Source: Sphaerolaimus hirsutus (taxonomy: Eukaryota; Nematoda; Chromadorea; Monhysterida; Sphaerolaimidae). From it: a stretch of 64,000 bases of DNA. Position 1 is the first letter of the stretch; each line of letters starts with the position of its first letter. Position numbers and translations under genes: made by a program. The stretch covers positions 9,676,529 through 9,740,528 of the forward strand of contig OZ038451.1 in assembly GCA_964036195.1 (NCBI GenBank). The letters run 5' to 3'. A model generated the notes under the pieces. That model made no database searches. It saw only the letters and a list, made by a program, of their open reading frames with translations, and was not told where the DNA came from. Below, piece by piece: positions 41,421 through 51,950 of the stretch.

Positions 41421-42562
41421 GACTGCAGAGCCACTAAATCAGCACACACGAAATTTGCAAAAGATAGTGCTGGAGTGGCTGAATGCAGCAGAATGGCACT
41501 AGGGCAATGTAGTGCCAATTTTCCTCAAACTGTGCCAGCACAATTAGGTGCAAAAATGGCACAGGAGTGGCTTAGTGCAAATAGGCACTGAGTCAAATGG
41601 TGCAGTGGCAGTAGGCCAATGTTGCACCAATTGCACTTGGAAAAATGTGCAAGAACGTGTTGCGGCAGGTGCGGCACGCCAAGTACACTACAGTGTCAGT
41701 CCACTGCGGCGCCAAAATGCTGCAGAGTCGGCTGCACCAGTGCAGAAGCGGCACACCCAATCCACTGCAGCGATAGTCCACTGCAGGGCCAAAACTGCTG
41801 CACTTGCAGCGTCAGCTTCACCAGTGCAAAAAAACGCGGCAGCAGTTGGTCAGTACTGCACCAAAATACCAAACAGCTTGAACAGCTGCGTCGCAGTACC
41901 TTGGTGTGAAAATGGCACCCAAATGGCGTGCAGCAACCAGCGTGGGGCGTGCAGCCGGTCAAATGCCTGTGTCACGCGCGTCACGCTGACGCACAAAAAA
42001 CGATTCCGTCTGGCCACAGCGCCACACGAAATACCAGCGGGTGGTCCGATCCGCCCCAGTGGCAGATTCGGACCGGGCAAAGTTATTGCCCGCGATCAGA
42101 AACAGGGCCCAGCACCCTGCCGATCTGCTGGCGGGTTGCCCGCCTAGCCCCAGTGGCTAGCGAGCGGCGGGCAAATCGGCGCCGGCCCCAGTGGCCTTAT
42201 CGCGACAAAATCGTGTTTCCGGGCCAGCCTCAGTGGCTGATCGGGCGCGGCGCGGCGGCTCGTCGCGTGCCCCAGTGACACAGCGACGCAAAAAACGATG
42301 TCGATCAGCCCCAGTGGCTGATCGAAGCGAAAATTGGCCGCACAGCCCCAGTGGCTGATAAGCGGCCGGCCGGGCAGGAGCGACGCGTCTGATGTCGCTG
42401 ACCCCAGCGGCACAGCGACGCGACTTGAATGAATTCCGATCAGCCCCAGCGGCTGATCGGACAGAGAAATGTTGCGGCAAAGTTTGCCGCGAATGCCAGG
42501 CGATCAAAAGCCTGGGTTCGAAAAGCTGGGAGCAAAATTAATCGCTCCCAGTACAGTCACCA
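41421..42562 (-). other. Retrotransposon leader with GCCCCAGTGGC repeats and primer site
   Basis: A 1.1-kb untranslated leader. GCCCCAGTGGC or near variants occur about nine times between 42050 and 42460, often followed by TGATCG. A perfect 8-bp hairpin (stem CTGGGAGC, 42526-42551) sits next to the primer-binding site at 42545-42562. Confidence 0.7.
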
Positions 42563-43065
42563 TGTCACGGCCGCGTAGTCGCGGTCGTGGATTTTACTTG
42601 GTTGAAGGTTTTTGATTGACGAGCGGCGGCCGATCTACACTTAATTGTGTTTAGGCAAGTGCCGCGAATGAATTCCAGGGCCCAAATTCCAAACCGGTGC
42701 CATTTATTGAGCGAAATCGGTTTAATAATAGGTAGAAATTGGGGGGAAATAAGTCATAAATAGGTAGATTCTTGGGAAATATTTACGAGTCAAAAAACGA
42801 AAAACATTGACTGCCAGCCGATGGGAAAAATCGGCTGGCGATGGAAAGAAGAGGGGGCACATCTAAAATGCCTAAAAAAAACACACACAATAGAAAAGAG
42901 ACGCCCTTGTGCGCGGGCACTTATTTAGGTCACACGCACAGTCGCAACGCTACGCGGCGCGTGTGAAACATAGTCGAGGGGGCATGAAAACAAGTTTTTT
43001 AAACCTACAGTAGTAAACGAATGTAAATACACCTAAAATAAATGACGCCAAACAGCGGCATAACA
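42563..43065 (-). repeat. 5' LTR
   Basis: 503 bases; in element orientation it starts TGTTATGCCGC and ends GGCCGTGACA. It contains an AATAAA signal and a 10-bp perfect hairpin (stem GCCAGCCGAT) at 42813-42839. Confidence 0.92.
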
Positions 43066-43276
43066 CTGCTTTACTTTTTCAAGTTCTCCATAAATATCTG
43101 CATTTTTGTCCTTTTTGCTGAATTTTGATAACATCTTAGTGTTTTGTGGCTTTCCAAGTTTTTACCACAGATGCATTTGTACATATATGTTCTGCTGCTA
43201 TGAATAGATCCATGTAAATTTGACGATTTGAAAAAATAGATTTCAAAGTTCTTCTGGCTGTGAAATATCTAGTCAT

Positions 43277-44054
43277 TATTGATGGCAAACCCTGTGGAAA
43301 AGAGGTTAAAGTTTTGTTTTTTTCTTCAAATATGACTTTTTAAATTTTTCAATCAGAATTTTTCCCCAAAACACTGGATAAAAATTCAAGAAATTTTTTT
43401 ACAAAGTATTTTAGGAGTGAAATAAAAATTCAAAAAGGGCAAAAAGAATTTGAAAACATATTCAAATTTTCAAAAAAAAAATTTGCCATCGTTACGGGGC
43501 AGGCCTGATACGCACACGTGCCCGATACGCACATATGCCCGTTTTTTTCACTTGACACTTTTTCAAGTGATTTTCAGATATGAGTAAAGTGAAAAAAAGT
43601 TGCGCAATGACATTAGTGAACTTTTTTCACTTCACTCATATCTGAAAATCACTTGAAAATGTGTCAAGTTAAAAAAAACAGTGAATAATAGCCATTTTTC
43701 ACTGTTTTTCATTTGACACTTTTTCAAGTGATTTTCAGATATGAGTAAAGTGAAAAAAAGTTGCGCAATGACATTAGTGAACTTTTTTCACTTCACTCAT
43801 ATCTGAAAATCACTTGAAAATGTGTCAAGTTAAAAAAAAAACAGTGAAAAATAGCCATTTTTCACTGTTTTTCATTTGACACATTTTCAAGTGATTTTCA
43901 GATATGAGTGAAGTGAAAAAAGTTTACTAATGTCATTGCGCAACTTTTTTTTCACTTTACTCATATCTGAAAATCACTTGAAAAAGTGTCAAGTGAAAAA
44001 AAGGGGATATGTGCGTATCGGGCACGTGTGCGTATCAGTGCACCCCCATCGTTA
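43277..44054. mobile_element. TAACGATGG-family hAT-like element split by a foldback
   Basis: Left end TATTGATGGCAAACCCTG and right end GCCATCGTTA are flanked by CTAGTCAT (43269-43276) and CCAGTCAT (44055-44062), 7 of 8. AAAAATTCAAAAAG words make up the body. The right terminal repeat is interrupted by the element at 43496-44047. Confidence 0.75.
43496..44047. mobile_element. Foldback element of three tandem palindromes, 8-bp duplication
   Basis: Ends GGGGCAGGCCTGATACGC and GCGTATCAGTGCACCCCC are flanked by ATCGTTAC on both sides. CTGATACGCACACGTGCCCG begins inside the left end and is mirrored on the right. Between lie three roughly 150-base palindromes built from TTTTCAAGTGATTTTCAGAT and its mirror. 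Confidence 0.85.
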
Positions 44055-44133
44055 CCAGTCATCTATCTATGTGAAATATCCAGTATTCTTTTTCTCAAAA
44101 TTGTGATCAAAGGTCATGCTGCAGGCAGATTCA

Positions 44134-44333
44134 NNNNNNNNNNNNNNNNNNNNNNNNNNNNNNNNNNNNNNNNNNNNNNNNNNNNNNNNNNNNNNNNNNN
44201 NNNNNNNNNNNNNNNNNNNNNNNNNNNNNNNNNNNNNNNNNNNNNNNNNNNNNNNNNNNNNNNNNNNNNNNNNNNNNNNNNNNNNNNNNNNNNNNNNNNN
44301 NNNNNNNNNNNNNNNNNNNNNNNNNNNNNNNNN
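44134..44333. other. Assembly gap (200 N)
   Basis: A run of exactly 200 N. Any frame crossing it is meaningless. Confidence 0.99.
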
Positions 44334-44679
44334 AGATTACAACAAAGTTTGACACCTTGCAAAAACCACACTATCATATCACAAAACCTATACCACACAG
44401 AATGCACACTGCACACCATCATACCAAATCGCAAACTGTCTACATTTTACTACCGAGTTTTACAGAAGTTTACAAAAATCCATTCCAAAACATTGCATCT
44501 TTGGTATTGGTCTTGTTATTGTTGGTAGATTACATACCGCATTTCAAAACACATGCCTAGCATGTGGGCAAACTTAACTAAAGTATCATATTTTCTCCAA
44601 TGGTATTAATTGTAGAGAACCACAAAACCCGACCGAAGGTCGGAGAGAATCCTGCTAGTTACACACAATTACTAGAACT

Positions 44680-44900
44680 ATCAATTAAAAATGTTGCTCA
44701 TAAAAATAAGCTGTGTACAGATGAAAAAAAAGTGAAAAATGGGACTGAAGCCTATTATACATCTAAACCCATCACGCATCCTAAACCTATACCACATCTT
44801 ATTCTACCCATGACACGTCTAAGCCCATCACAGATCTAAACCCCCCATAGATGTGTGATGGGCTTAGATGTGTGATGGTTCTAGATGTGCTTAGATGTAG
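44680..44900. repeat. TAGATGTGTGATGGG word repeat
   Basis: ATCTAAACCCATCACACA-type words on the left and GATGTGTGATGGGCTTAGAT on the right form an inverted array. A similar array is at 45810-45960. The sequence just left of it matches 37915-38000. Confidence 0.6.
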
Positions 44901-46190
44901 ATCTAGACCAGGGACATATCCAGGATTTTTGAGAGGGGGAGGGGGGCTGTTTGTTTATGGAGCCCGGCGAATGCCCCCCCCCCTAAAATTTTGCCTACAC
45001 TGTGACGAAATGGCACCATGGCGCTGGCGCCATTTGTAGGTGCCATGCCATGGCCCCATTGGTATTGGCACTGGCACCAGCTATCGCTGTATATGTATGT
45101 AAATATACATACACACTAGCGACAGGCACGCAAAAATGTGTATTTTTATGGAAATTTGAGTACAGGAATTGATTTCCTGTACTCAAAGTTTTTACAATGC
45201 ACATTCAAAATTTGTACCAAAAGTGGCATTTTCCTTAAGTTTTTCAGGTCTCACCAGTGCTGCAGCCCCCTCCCCCCCGCGCCCCCCCTGATTTAGACCA
45301 ATGGCTGTTTTTGTTTGCACAGGCGATTTGTGCAGCATTTGTATATTCATTTGCAATGGATCTTGTCAAAGCATGTTAATAAATAAGATTGTGAATTGTG
45401 CAGTGGTTAAAAAAAGAAATTATGAAAGGTAGTTAGCAATTAAAATGTAATGATGGCTGTAATGATGGCATAAACCATATTTAGCAGTATTCCTATTCGT
45501 ATTTTTGAGAGAGAGGATAAAAAGGACAAATACTGGATAAAAGTACAAAAAAATCTTTCTTTAAGTATTTTTAGGAGTGAAATAAAAATTCAAAAAGTGC
45601 AAAAAGAATTCAAAAAAATTTAAATTTTTTTTTGCCATCATTACCAGTCATCTACGTGAAATATCCATGAAATAAAATTGTGATGAAAGGTCATGCTGCA
45701 GGCATGTTCAAAGGTGCAGGCTGACATTCAACAATTCAAGAAGTCCCAAAAAAATCGAAAATTCAAAAGTGTTTTCAAATCGTCTAATTTTTGTTTGCCA
45801 GTGTTAATTGTGACACCGCTAATCCCACGCCCATCACACATCTAGACCCATCACACATCTATGGGGGTTTAGATGTGTGATGGGCTTAGATGTGTGATGG
45901 GTAGAATTAGATGTGTGATGGGTAGAATTAGATGTGTAACGGGTATAGGTGTGTGATGTGGGATGGCAGTGTCAAAAATAGAACGGCAGCCTCCAATAGA
46001 ACAGAAGGTAAAAAGTCGATGAAAAACATAAAACGGCGCTCTTCTACTAGAAGAAATACTGTAATTCAAAGCTAATTTCCGAAATATCTAACCGCAACGA
46101 AATTTGAGAAAATTGTGGAAAATCCGACTTCGGAAAAATATATTTCGTTGAATTTTCTCCCTTTGTTGGCGAGTAAGCACCACGGCGTAG
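44901..46190. other. Repeat debris, no gene
   Basis: GGCGCC/GGCACC words (45005-45080), a second copy of the TAACGATGG-family body (45540-45650), a TAGATGTGTGATGGG array (45810-45960) and an AATAGAACGGCA fragment (45965-46062). Confidence 0.5.
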
Positions 46191-46520
46191 GCTCGCCAGG
46201 CATGTAAACCCGCTTGGCATGTAGACCCGTTGCGGGGCTCTCATGGGGGGCTGCTCAGCTATCTATCCATCCGGAGGCTACTATCCCCCGAGCCTTCCAC
46301 AAATCGCTCAACTATCTGGGTGGAGCACACTTTGAGCAATTTTTACTCAAGATCGCTAAATTTTGCTCGATTTTTGCCATAAATATCATATATATATTGC
46401 TCCAGCGAGCCCCCATAATTTTCAGCTATTTATCCATGAAGCCCCCTGCGAGGGTCAAAACCTTGGAAACCCCTGATCCATTGTCTACATGCGAAACGGG
46501 TTACATGCGAACAGGCACAG
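46190..46520. mobile_element. MITE with CATGTAAACCCG ends
   Basis: GGCATGTAAACCCGCTTGGC and the mirror GCGAAACGGGTTACATGCGA. CAGCTATCTATCC words are shared with the copy at about 61653-62005. Confidence 0.55.
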
Positions 46521-46528
46521 GGTCGGCA

Positions 46529-46825
46529 CCACAGCCGTCAAACCAAGCCGCGGTGTTGACAGAAGCAGAAACGGCTGCATTCCCGCTAACAAATACGTTC
46601 AGAACTGAACTGACTTCTCAGTTGACCGCTGGTGGGCTGTCAACTAGTATGACGCATTTCGAGCATGTTTTTCGAGTTGCTGCAAACGCCGGAACAAGGG
46701 AAGAAATATTTAATAAGCTCGCGAAAAACGCGCAACGAATTTGCTGTGTAGAAAACAACGTGTGTGGAAAAATTTTCTTTATATCTATTTCACGCATGGA
46801 TACCTTAGTTCATTTTTCATTTTGA
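46529..46825 (+). CDS. Orphan exon-like frame, unidentified
   Basis: After a possible acceptor (GGTCGGCACCACAG) an open frame of about 98 codons reads plausibly as protein (AAVLTEAETAAFPLTNTF, then FEHVFRVAANAGTREEIFNK) to a TGA. No family is recognised and no partner exon seen. Codon-like text could be chance; the end of the frame is low-complexity. Confidence 0.25.
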   Translation, partial: PQPSNQAAVLTEAETAAFPLTNTFRTELTSQLTAGGLSTSMTHFEHVFRVAANAGTREEIFNKLAKNAQRICCVENNVCGKIFFISISRMDTLVHFSF

Positions 46826-48010
46826 ACCGCATTTCATTAATTCTCATCAATTGTTCGAAGAAATAAACGCTCATTATAAATGTCTTCGAGTATAAAATGG
46901 AAAACAATCTACACGACGAATGGAATAAGGACAAAAATACTCATGACTGAAATAATCAAGTGGCGTTATTGTACCAATAAAAGCAGATAATTAAAATTTT
47001 AATTAATCCACATTCACACATCAAAATGAAGCTGGTAACTTTCATACTACCCGTAAGAAACAAAATCGTATTATCGAGATGAATGCTCTGTAAAAAAAAC
47101 GACTTTAAAATAAGATTTTGCGAAACAAAAAATGTCTTTTGTTTCGTCGGAACATCAAAATATTATATATGTTTTAGCGTAATATTTATATGTAGACCGT
47201 TACAAAGAATAAATCGTAAAACGACTGCAAAAGAGTTTTTGCCTTGAATAAATCCCCGGGTATCTTAATTTATTATAATCCCCATTATCTTCACGATGAT
47301 TATAAAAAGATTTTCGCTGCACCCATCTTTCTTCATATGTTTGATGCATGACACACCGTGCTGATGGGGGAGTTATTCAAGGAGGGGGGGAGTTATTTAA
47401 GGATTTTTCCTCGAGACGGGGAGTTATTCAAGTATTTATATGAGATGAGGGTACGGTAGATGAGAGCGATTACCTAAAAAGCTGGCTGCTAAAAAACAGG
47501 TACCGCGTGCGGGGCTAAGCGAGAAATAAAGTTTAGCGCATAACTTAAAAGATTTCGCAAAACAAATTTCAGGATTTTTTTAGGATTCAATCACTGATTG
47601 CAGAGTGAGTTTTTGTTTAAATTTTCCGCACGCGGTACATCGCCAGGAGGAACACAAATACACTATAAAGTAAATAGTTGGCACTGTTACGTGACTGAAT
47701 GATTTCAATGTTCAAACAAATTCCAAATCGGACAGATTCTTAAAAAAATATACACATATCCAAATAAGCTTCACTGAAAAATAAGCTGATAGTCATTTTG
47801 TCGGACAATCGAAAACGTACTAAGCCCGAAACAGTATTCAAATCAGTGAAAAAAGTACTCGAAAAGATCAACCCAGTGTAAAATAACAAAAAAATACAGT
47901 GCAAAAAACCCCCCCTTCAAATCGCAGGGGGGTAACCAAATAATAGAACCTCGAGCAAACACATTTGATCCATCAATTCCAACCGGCATGAGATTACACC
48001 AACAACCCAC
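46826..48010. other. AT-rich sequence downstream of the MADF gene
   Basis: A TACCG-group array (GGGGGAGTTATTCAAGG words) spans 47240-47460. The rest shows nothing recognisable. The 3' UTR of the MADF gene should begin at 48010 and extend leftwards. Confidence 0.45.
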
Positions 48011-48221
48011 TCAATAAGCATTCATGCCGTCCACCTTGATGCCGTGCTGCGGCTGCTGCGGCGCCAGCGGGCCGCCGGGGTATTGTTGGCTGGTGTACAG
48101 AAAGGCCGCGGCGGCGTCCAACTGCCGCAGTTGCAGCTGCGTGGGCGGCGAGCTCGACTGTAGACCGGCGGCGGCTGCGAGAAGGTAGGCCGTCTGCTGT
48201 TGGTCGCCGCCGTTGACAAGT

Positions 48222-48268
<47 letters not shown>

Positions 48269-48504
48269 CTGCATGCCAGAGTTGACCACCGGCAGCGGGC
48301 CGGCCATGGGCGCGGCGGCGGCCGGCATGGACACGCTCGGCAGGGCGCCCGCGCTCGACACGGCGCTCACGGGCACCAGCAGCTGGTTGGCGTCGACGCT
48401 GCTGTCGGCTAAGGCCGCCTCGGTGAGCACCCGGTTGATGCGCACCTTGACAAGCTCGCGGTTGACCACGCTCAGGCGGGACAGGCAGCCGGCGACCGTG
48501 CGGC
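48011..48504 (-). CDS. MADF gene exon 5, poly-Gln and stop
   Basis: Acceptor TTTCACCTCGCAG. Contains the helix LSVVNRELVKVRINRVLTEA, a mixed CAG/CAA-coded run of 15 Gln, and the C-terminus IKVDGMNAY before TGA at 48011-48013. Confidence 0.88.
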
Positions 48505-50946
48505 CTGCGAGGTGAAACGTTCACCAGTCACATTTACTCAAATAGGTGCCAGTCCCAGATCATGTAAAATGACCTGTAAAATGTCAAATGTCATGCAAAG
48601 TGTCAAAGTCATGTAAAATGCCCGGTTGCCCAACTCGGTTGCCATGTTTCAGTGCATTTTACATGACTTTTGACACTTTGCATGACATTTTAGTGTCTGG
48701 GCGGCTCCCAGACACTCGGCTGTAGCCACACGTTGAACTACGTATGTTCCAGTCACAAAAACTGACCAAAAGCCTCATCATCGGCGCTCACAGTAGTATA
48801 CTGGGGCGTGGTGGCGTTCACGTCGACCCCGTTTGTCACGTTGCCATTCCCATTGGTCTGCTGCTGGGCGGGCATGAGCGCGGCGGCGATCTGCTTCCAC
48901 GCTGCCGCGTCGTTCTGCTCGTTGACGCCGCACTGGCCGTTCTGCTGCTGCAGCAGGCCGGCGCTAATGGCCGCGTCGGCGCTCAGCGGCATGAGCGTGT
49001 GAGTCGCTGCGGTCGTTTGTTGAGCGGCGGCTGCCTGCTGCGGCAGCGGCGGCGCGGCAGAGGCGAGTGCCAGTAGTGTGGTTAGGTCGTAGGTGCTGGC
49101 CACGTTGCCGTTGCACACGCCGGTCGGCATCATTGCCGCCGTGCTGGTCACCGCCAGTTGAGTGTTGAGATCGACCTGTAAACACGATCGGTATTGAAAC
49201 GAGCCACCATAACTTCAAAATGATAGCGATCAAGTGCTACACCTATACCTTGTCAAGTGCCCCGTAAAATGTCAAATGTCATGCAAAGTGTCAAAAGTCC
49301 TGTAAAATTCCCTGCAAAATGGCAAACGTGTTACATTAAACGGCAAATATAAACGGCAAATTACACGACTTTTGACACTTTGCATGACATTTGACATTTT
49401 ACAAGGTCTGGGAGTGCCCCCAAAGCAACAACACATCCCCAAATGAGGAAGTGAAAACCGCTCAAACGACAAACCTGGTTGGCTCCATTGACCGCGTTGT
49501 CGCCGCTTCTCGGCCGCTTCGCCAGCGGCTCCTCGTCGCTGTGCATGGTGATGCCGCCCTCGGGCGTGCTGCCGTCGACGCTGCCGTGCGTGGGCCCGCT
49601 GCTGCCGCTGGTGCTCGCCTGCTGCAGCTGCACGTTGCCGTTGCCGTCGTCGGATGGGGCGCACGCGGCCCACGTGCCGCCGATTACAGAGCGAAGGAAG
49701 TTGAGCGAGTCGTAGAACGGCCTGAATGGGAAAATTGGGGGGTGACAACGCGTGAATGTCAAGCAGTCCCGGACCGTGTAAAGTGTCAGTGTCAAAGTGT
49801 GTAAAGTAAAGTGTCAAATGACATGAAAAATATCCATCAAAACAAGAGATCTTATTATTGAATTTTGCATGACAATTGACACTTTACTTTACATTTGTCA
49901 TGGCAATTGACTCTTTTCATGAAATTTTACATGACAATTGCCACTTTACATGACATTTCACACTTCACTTCACACTCCACAGAGTCTGCAATCAGCACCA
50001 TGCGTGCACCAATCTACCCACCAAGTAGTTCTGCGCCTACGCTTGCCATGCTTGACCTCGTCGCGGACGCAGCGCGTGTACGAGTCGCGCAGCTGCTTCC
50101 AGCACCGCTTGCAGTCGTCGCCGGCGACCGCGGGGATCGCCAGCCGCATGTTGTCCGTGACCCGCTCCCAGGCCGACTTGGCCGCCTCCCTGTCTCGCTG
50201 TTGACCCAGGCCGGTGGCGCGAGGGTTCCAGATTTCGGGCCGGTCGCGCACCTGCATGGGGGTTGGGGGGTTTGGGGGTTTGTCGTGATTGTGGTTGTCG
50301 TTGCTGTGCGACTTTGTTGACTTTTTAAGGTTAAATGGAGACTTGCCAATGTTTTTTTTGACAGCACCACTTTGTCTGGTGCAAAAATCAAAATCAATTC
50401 GGGTGGAAATAATAACGTGAAAAGCCCTCTGTTGAAACAAACTCCCTCGAATAAAGCTCCCAAACAAAATCTGATGCACAAAACCCGGAATCGTCACATT
50501 TACATGTGCACATGCAACCCGGCACTCGAAACAAATGCTGGCAGAAAAAACATCTGCACACAAAGGAACTTGGATACAGGGCTTTTCACGCGCAGGCGTA
50601 GCCAGCTATACTGGACTGACATAACGCTTTACAATGAATGATACCATATCTTGATGAATAAAGTTACGTGAAAAATTGTCCATCAAATTAACCAAAACTG
50701 GGGGGAATGTGACGCGCTTAAAAAAAGTTCATTTCTGTTCGTTTATTCAGATGGAATACGGTAGAATTCATGGAAGGTACGACATCAGTACACACAGCCC
50801 ACCCGCACTCGCAGCGCGGCACCGACCTGCGTGATGAGCGCGTTGCGGAACTCTGCCGAGTTGATGTCCACGCCGGAGGGGCTGGCGCGCTTGTTGCCGC
50901 CCGGCGCCGCCGCCGCCGCCGCACCGACGTCCGAACCGTCGCTCAT
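48011..50946 (-). CDS. MADF-domain protein, 5 exons
   Basis: Five exons join in phase into 499 residues. The MADF domain (a Myb/SANT-like DNA-binding fold) spans about residues 33-130: NALITQVRDRPEIWNP, SAWERVTDNMRL, DDCKRCWKQLRDSYTRC, and WPFYDSLNFLRSVIG carry its conserved tryptophans and aromatics. The remainder is Ala/Gln/Ser/Gly-rich with a 15-residue Gln run (about 416-430). A short helix near residues 346-368 (LSVVNRELVKVRINRVLTEA) is reminiscent of the BESS motif often paired with MADF; that is inference. MADF proteins usually act as nuclear transcription factors. The start ATG is in good context (GAGCCATGA) at the edge of a CpG island. Three of four introns contain a GCCAGTCCC-family MITE. 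Confidence 0.9.
48544..48715. mobile_element. GCCAGTCCC-family MITE in MADF intron 4
   Basis: GGTGCCAGTCCCAGATCATG and GTCTGGGCGGCTCCCAGACA, with arms CATGCAAAGTGTCAAAGTCA and mirror. Confidence 0.68.
48767..49175 (-). CDS. MADF gene exon 4
   Basis: Acceptor GATCGTGTTTACAG; Ala/Gln/Thr-rich. A stop follows within 15 bases if the exon is read through, so the donor GTCAGT in phase 1 is chosen. It joins exon 5 in frame (DEAFGRTVAG). Confidence 0.82.
49257..49425. mobile_element. GCCAGTCCC-family MITE in MADF intron 3
   Basis: GTGCCCCGTAAAATGTCAAA and ACAAGGTCTGGGAGTGCCCC, with mirrored CATGCAAAGTGTCAAAAG arms. Confidence 0.68.
49475..49721 (-). CDS. MADF gene exon 3
   Basis: Acceptor TTTTCCCATTCAG completes Trp, then PFYDSLNFLRSVIGG closes the MADF domain. 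A Ser/Gly-rich linker with EEPLAKRPRSG, a possible nuclear signal, follows. Donor GTTTGT, phase 0. Confidence 0.9.
49766..49998. mobile_element. GCCAGTCCC-family MITE in MADF intron 2
   Basis: CAGTCCCGGACCGTGTAAAG and CACAGAGTCTGCAATCAGCA. CATGACAATTGACACTTTAC words. It fills most of the intron. Confidence 0.65.
50022..50251 (-). CDS. MADF gene exon 2: core of the domain
   Basis: Acceptor CCCCATGCAG in phase 0; donor GTGGGT leaves phase 2. Holds VRDRPEIWNP through a basic patch HGKRRRRTT. The Trp codon is split with exon 3. Confidence 0.93.
50610..50800. mobile_element. TACTCCAGTGACATTA-type MITE in MADF intron 1
   Basis: TATACTGGACTGACATAACG with GATACCATATCTTGATGAAT on the left is mirrored by TTTATTCAGATGGAATACGG on the right. 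Related to 24736-24937. Confidence 0.55.
50827..50946 (-). CDS. MADF gene exon 1
   Basis: Forty codons from ATG at 50946 to donor GTCGGT. Encodes MSDGSDV, an Ala run, and the start of the MADF domain (AEFRNALITQ). The frame stays open upstream into the CpG island, but no better start is apparent. Confidence 0.88.
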
Positions 50947-51950
50947 GGCTCGAATTGTTGGCCCAACTGCACAACGGGTAGCGTAGAAATGGACGCGCGT
51001 ATCACTTTCGAGTCGATTGATGGCGTCACAGTCTGCGGTAAGTAAACGGATTTGAGGTGGGAAGTGGTCGCGGGTTTGCCGGGTACTTAGTCGGTCGGTG
51101 GCGTGATGTGCTAATACAGGTTGGGTCGGAGAAGTGCGCCACCGAGAGAATGGAGCAAACTGAGGGCGGCCGGCGGCGCTAGATGCCGGGGACAGAGTGG
51201 CGCCGGCTAGAGCGGCGCCAACGGGCACGCGGGCGAAGCGCGGCCGGCGCCAATGAACGCGAGCGTCCTTACACTGAGCCGCGGCGGCACACAGACGCGC
51301 GCGTATCTGCCGCGGCGACCGGCGGCGGCGGCCGCGCGCCCGCCTGCCAGGACGTGTGGTGCCGCGCAACGCGCCACCGCTCAGACCTATGGACGCGATG
51401 CCCGGACGACGGCGCGGCGGCGGCGGCGGCGGCGGCGGGCGGCGGCGGCGCGCACTGCAGCTGCGTAGGCCGGACGGACGGCCGCGTGTGCCTGGGCGGC
51501 GCGGCGGCGGCGGCGACTGCCGGAGCGAGCGCTCTCGTCGCGCAGAGGCCGCGGCGGGGCGGCGGGCGGCCGCACACGACTAATGCCCGTCTGCGCTCCG
51601 CTTGCCGCCCGCCGCGCGGCCATCGCGGCCGAGGGCACGCCACCGTCATTGGCGCAGCGAGCGGCGATCACGTACGCACGGCGCGTGCAGAACGCGAGCG
51701 ACGCTACGGCCGCGCCGCCGCCGCCGCCGAGCGGGTCAGCGGCGCGGCACTGGGGCAAGGAGACACGCGGCCGCCCGCCCGCCCGCCTATGGAACGCGCG
51801 CGCAGACTGCGCACGCACAAACGGAGGCGGGCGGGCCACGCGGGCCGAGCCAAGCGACGCCGCCGCTCAGCTGCAATCAACAGTGCCGCTTTCTAGTCGG
51901 CCGCCCGCTGCCGCCGCCGGTGGGCGCAGCGCGTGATCGGACGCGGGAAA
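50947..51950. promoter_or_regulatory. CpG island at the MADF gene start
   Basis: CpG-dense throughout, with CGG/GGC runs at 51405-51450 and 51500-51560. It begins right at the MADF start codon, so it probably carries the promoter and 5' UTR. It might also drive a plus-strand transcript, but the open frames in it are Arg/Ala compositional frames. Confidence 0.6.

Larger units (their letters stand above)
38030..43065 (-). mobile_element. Young gag-protease-only LTR retrotransposon
   Basis: Two LTRs (38030-38531 and 42563-43065, TG...CA in element orientation) are flanked by CTGC on both sides. A primer-binding-like TGGTGACTGTACTGGGAG directly follows the 5' LTR, and a purine tract ATGGGAGGGGC precedes the 3' LTR. 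The interior codes for Gag plus an aspartic protease. I find no reverse transcriptase, RNase H or integrase, so it needs a partner element. Between them the LTRs differ by two substitutions and one A-run length, which indicates a very recent insertion. Confidence 0.9.

Noticed and set aside
42505-42562. Possible tRNA (GGGTTCGAA and a terminal CCA)
   Set aside because: No cloverleaf can be drawn; the CCA is the complement of the primer-binding site of the LTR element.
43986-44528. Frames crossing the N run
   Set aside because: 200 of the bases are N, so the translation is meaningless.
51183-51896. Long plus-strand Arg/Ala-rich frame in the CpG island
   Set aside because: Several frames on both strands are open at once because stop codons are rare in CpG-dense DNA; no motif or splice context supports a protein.
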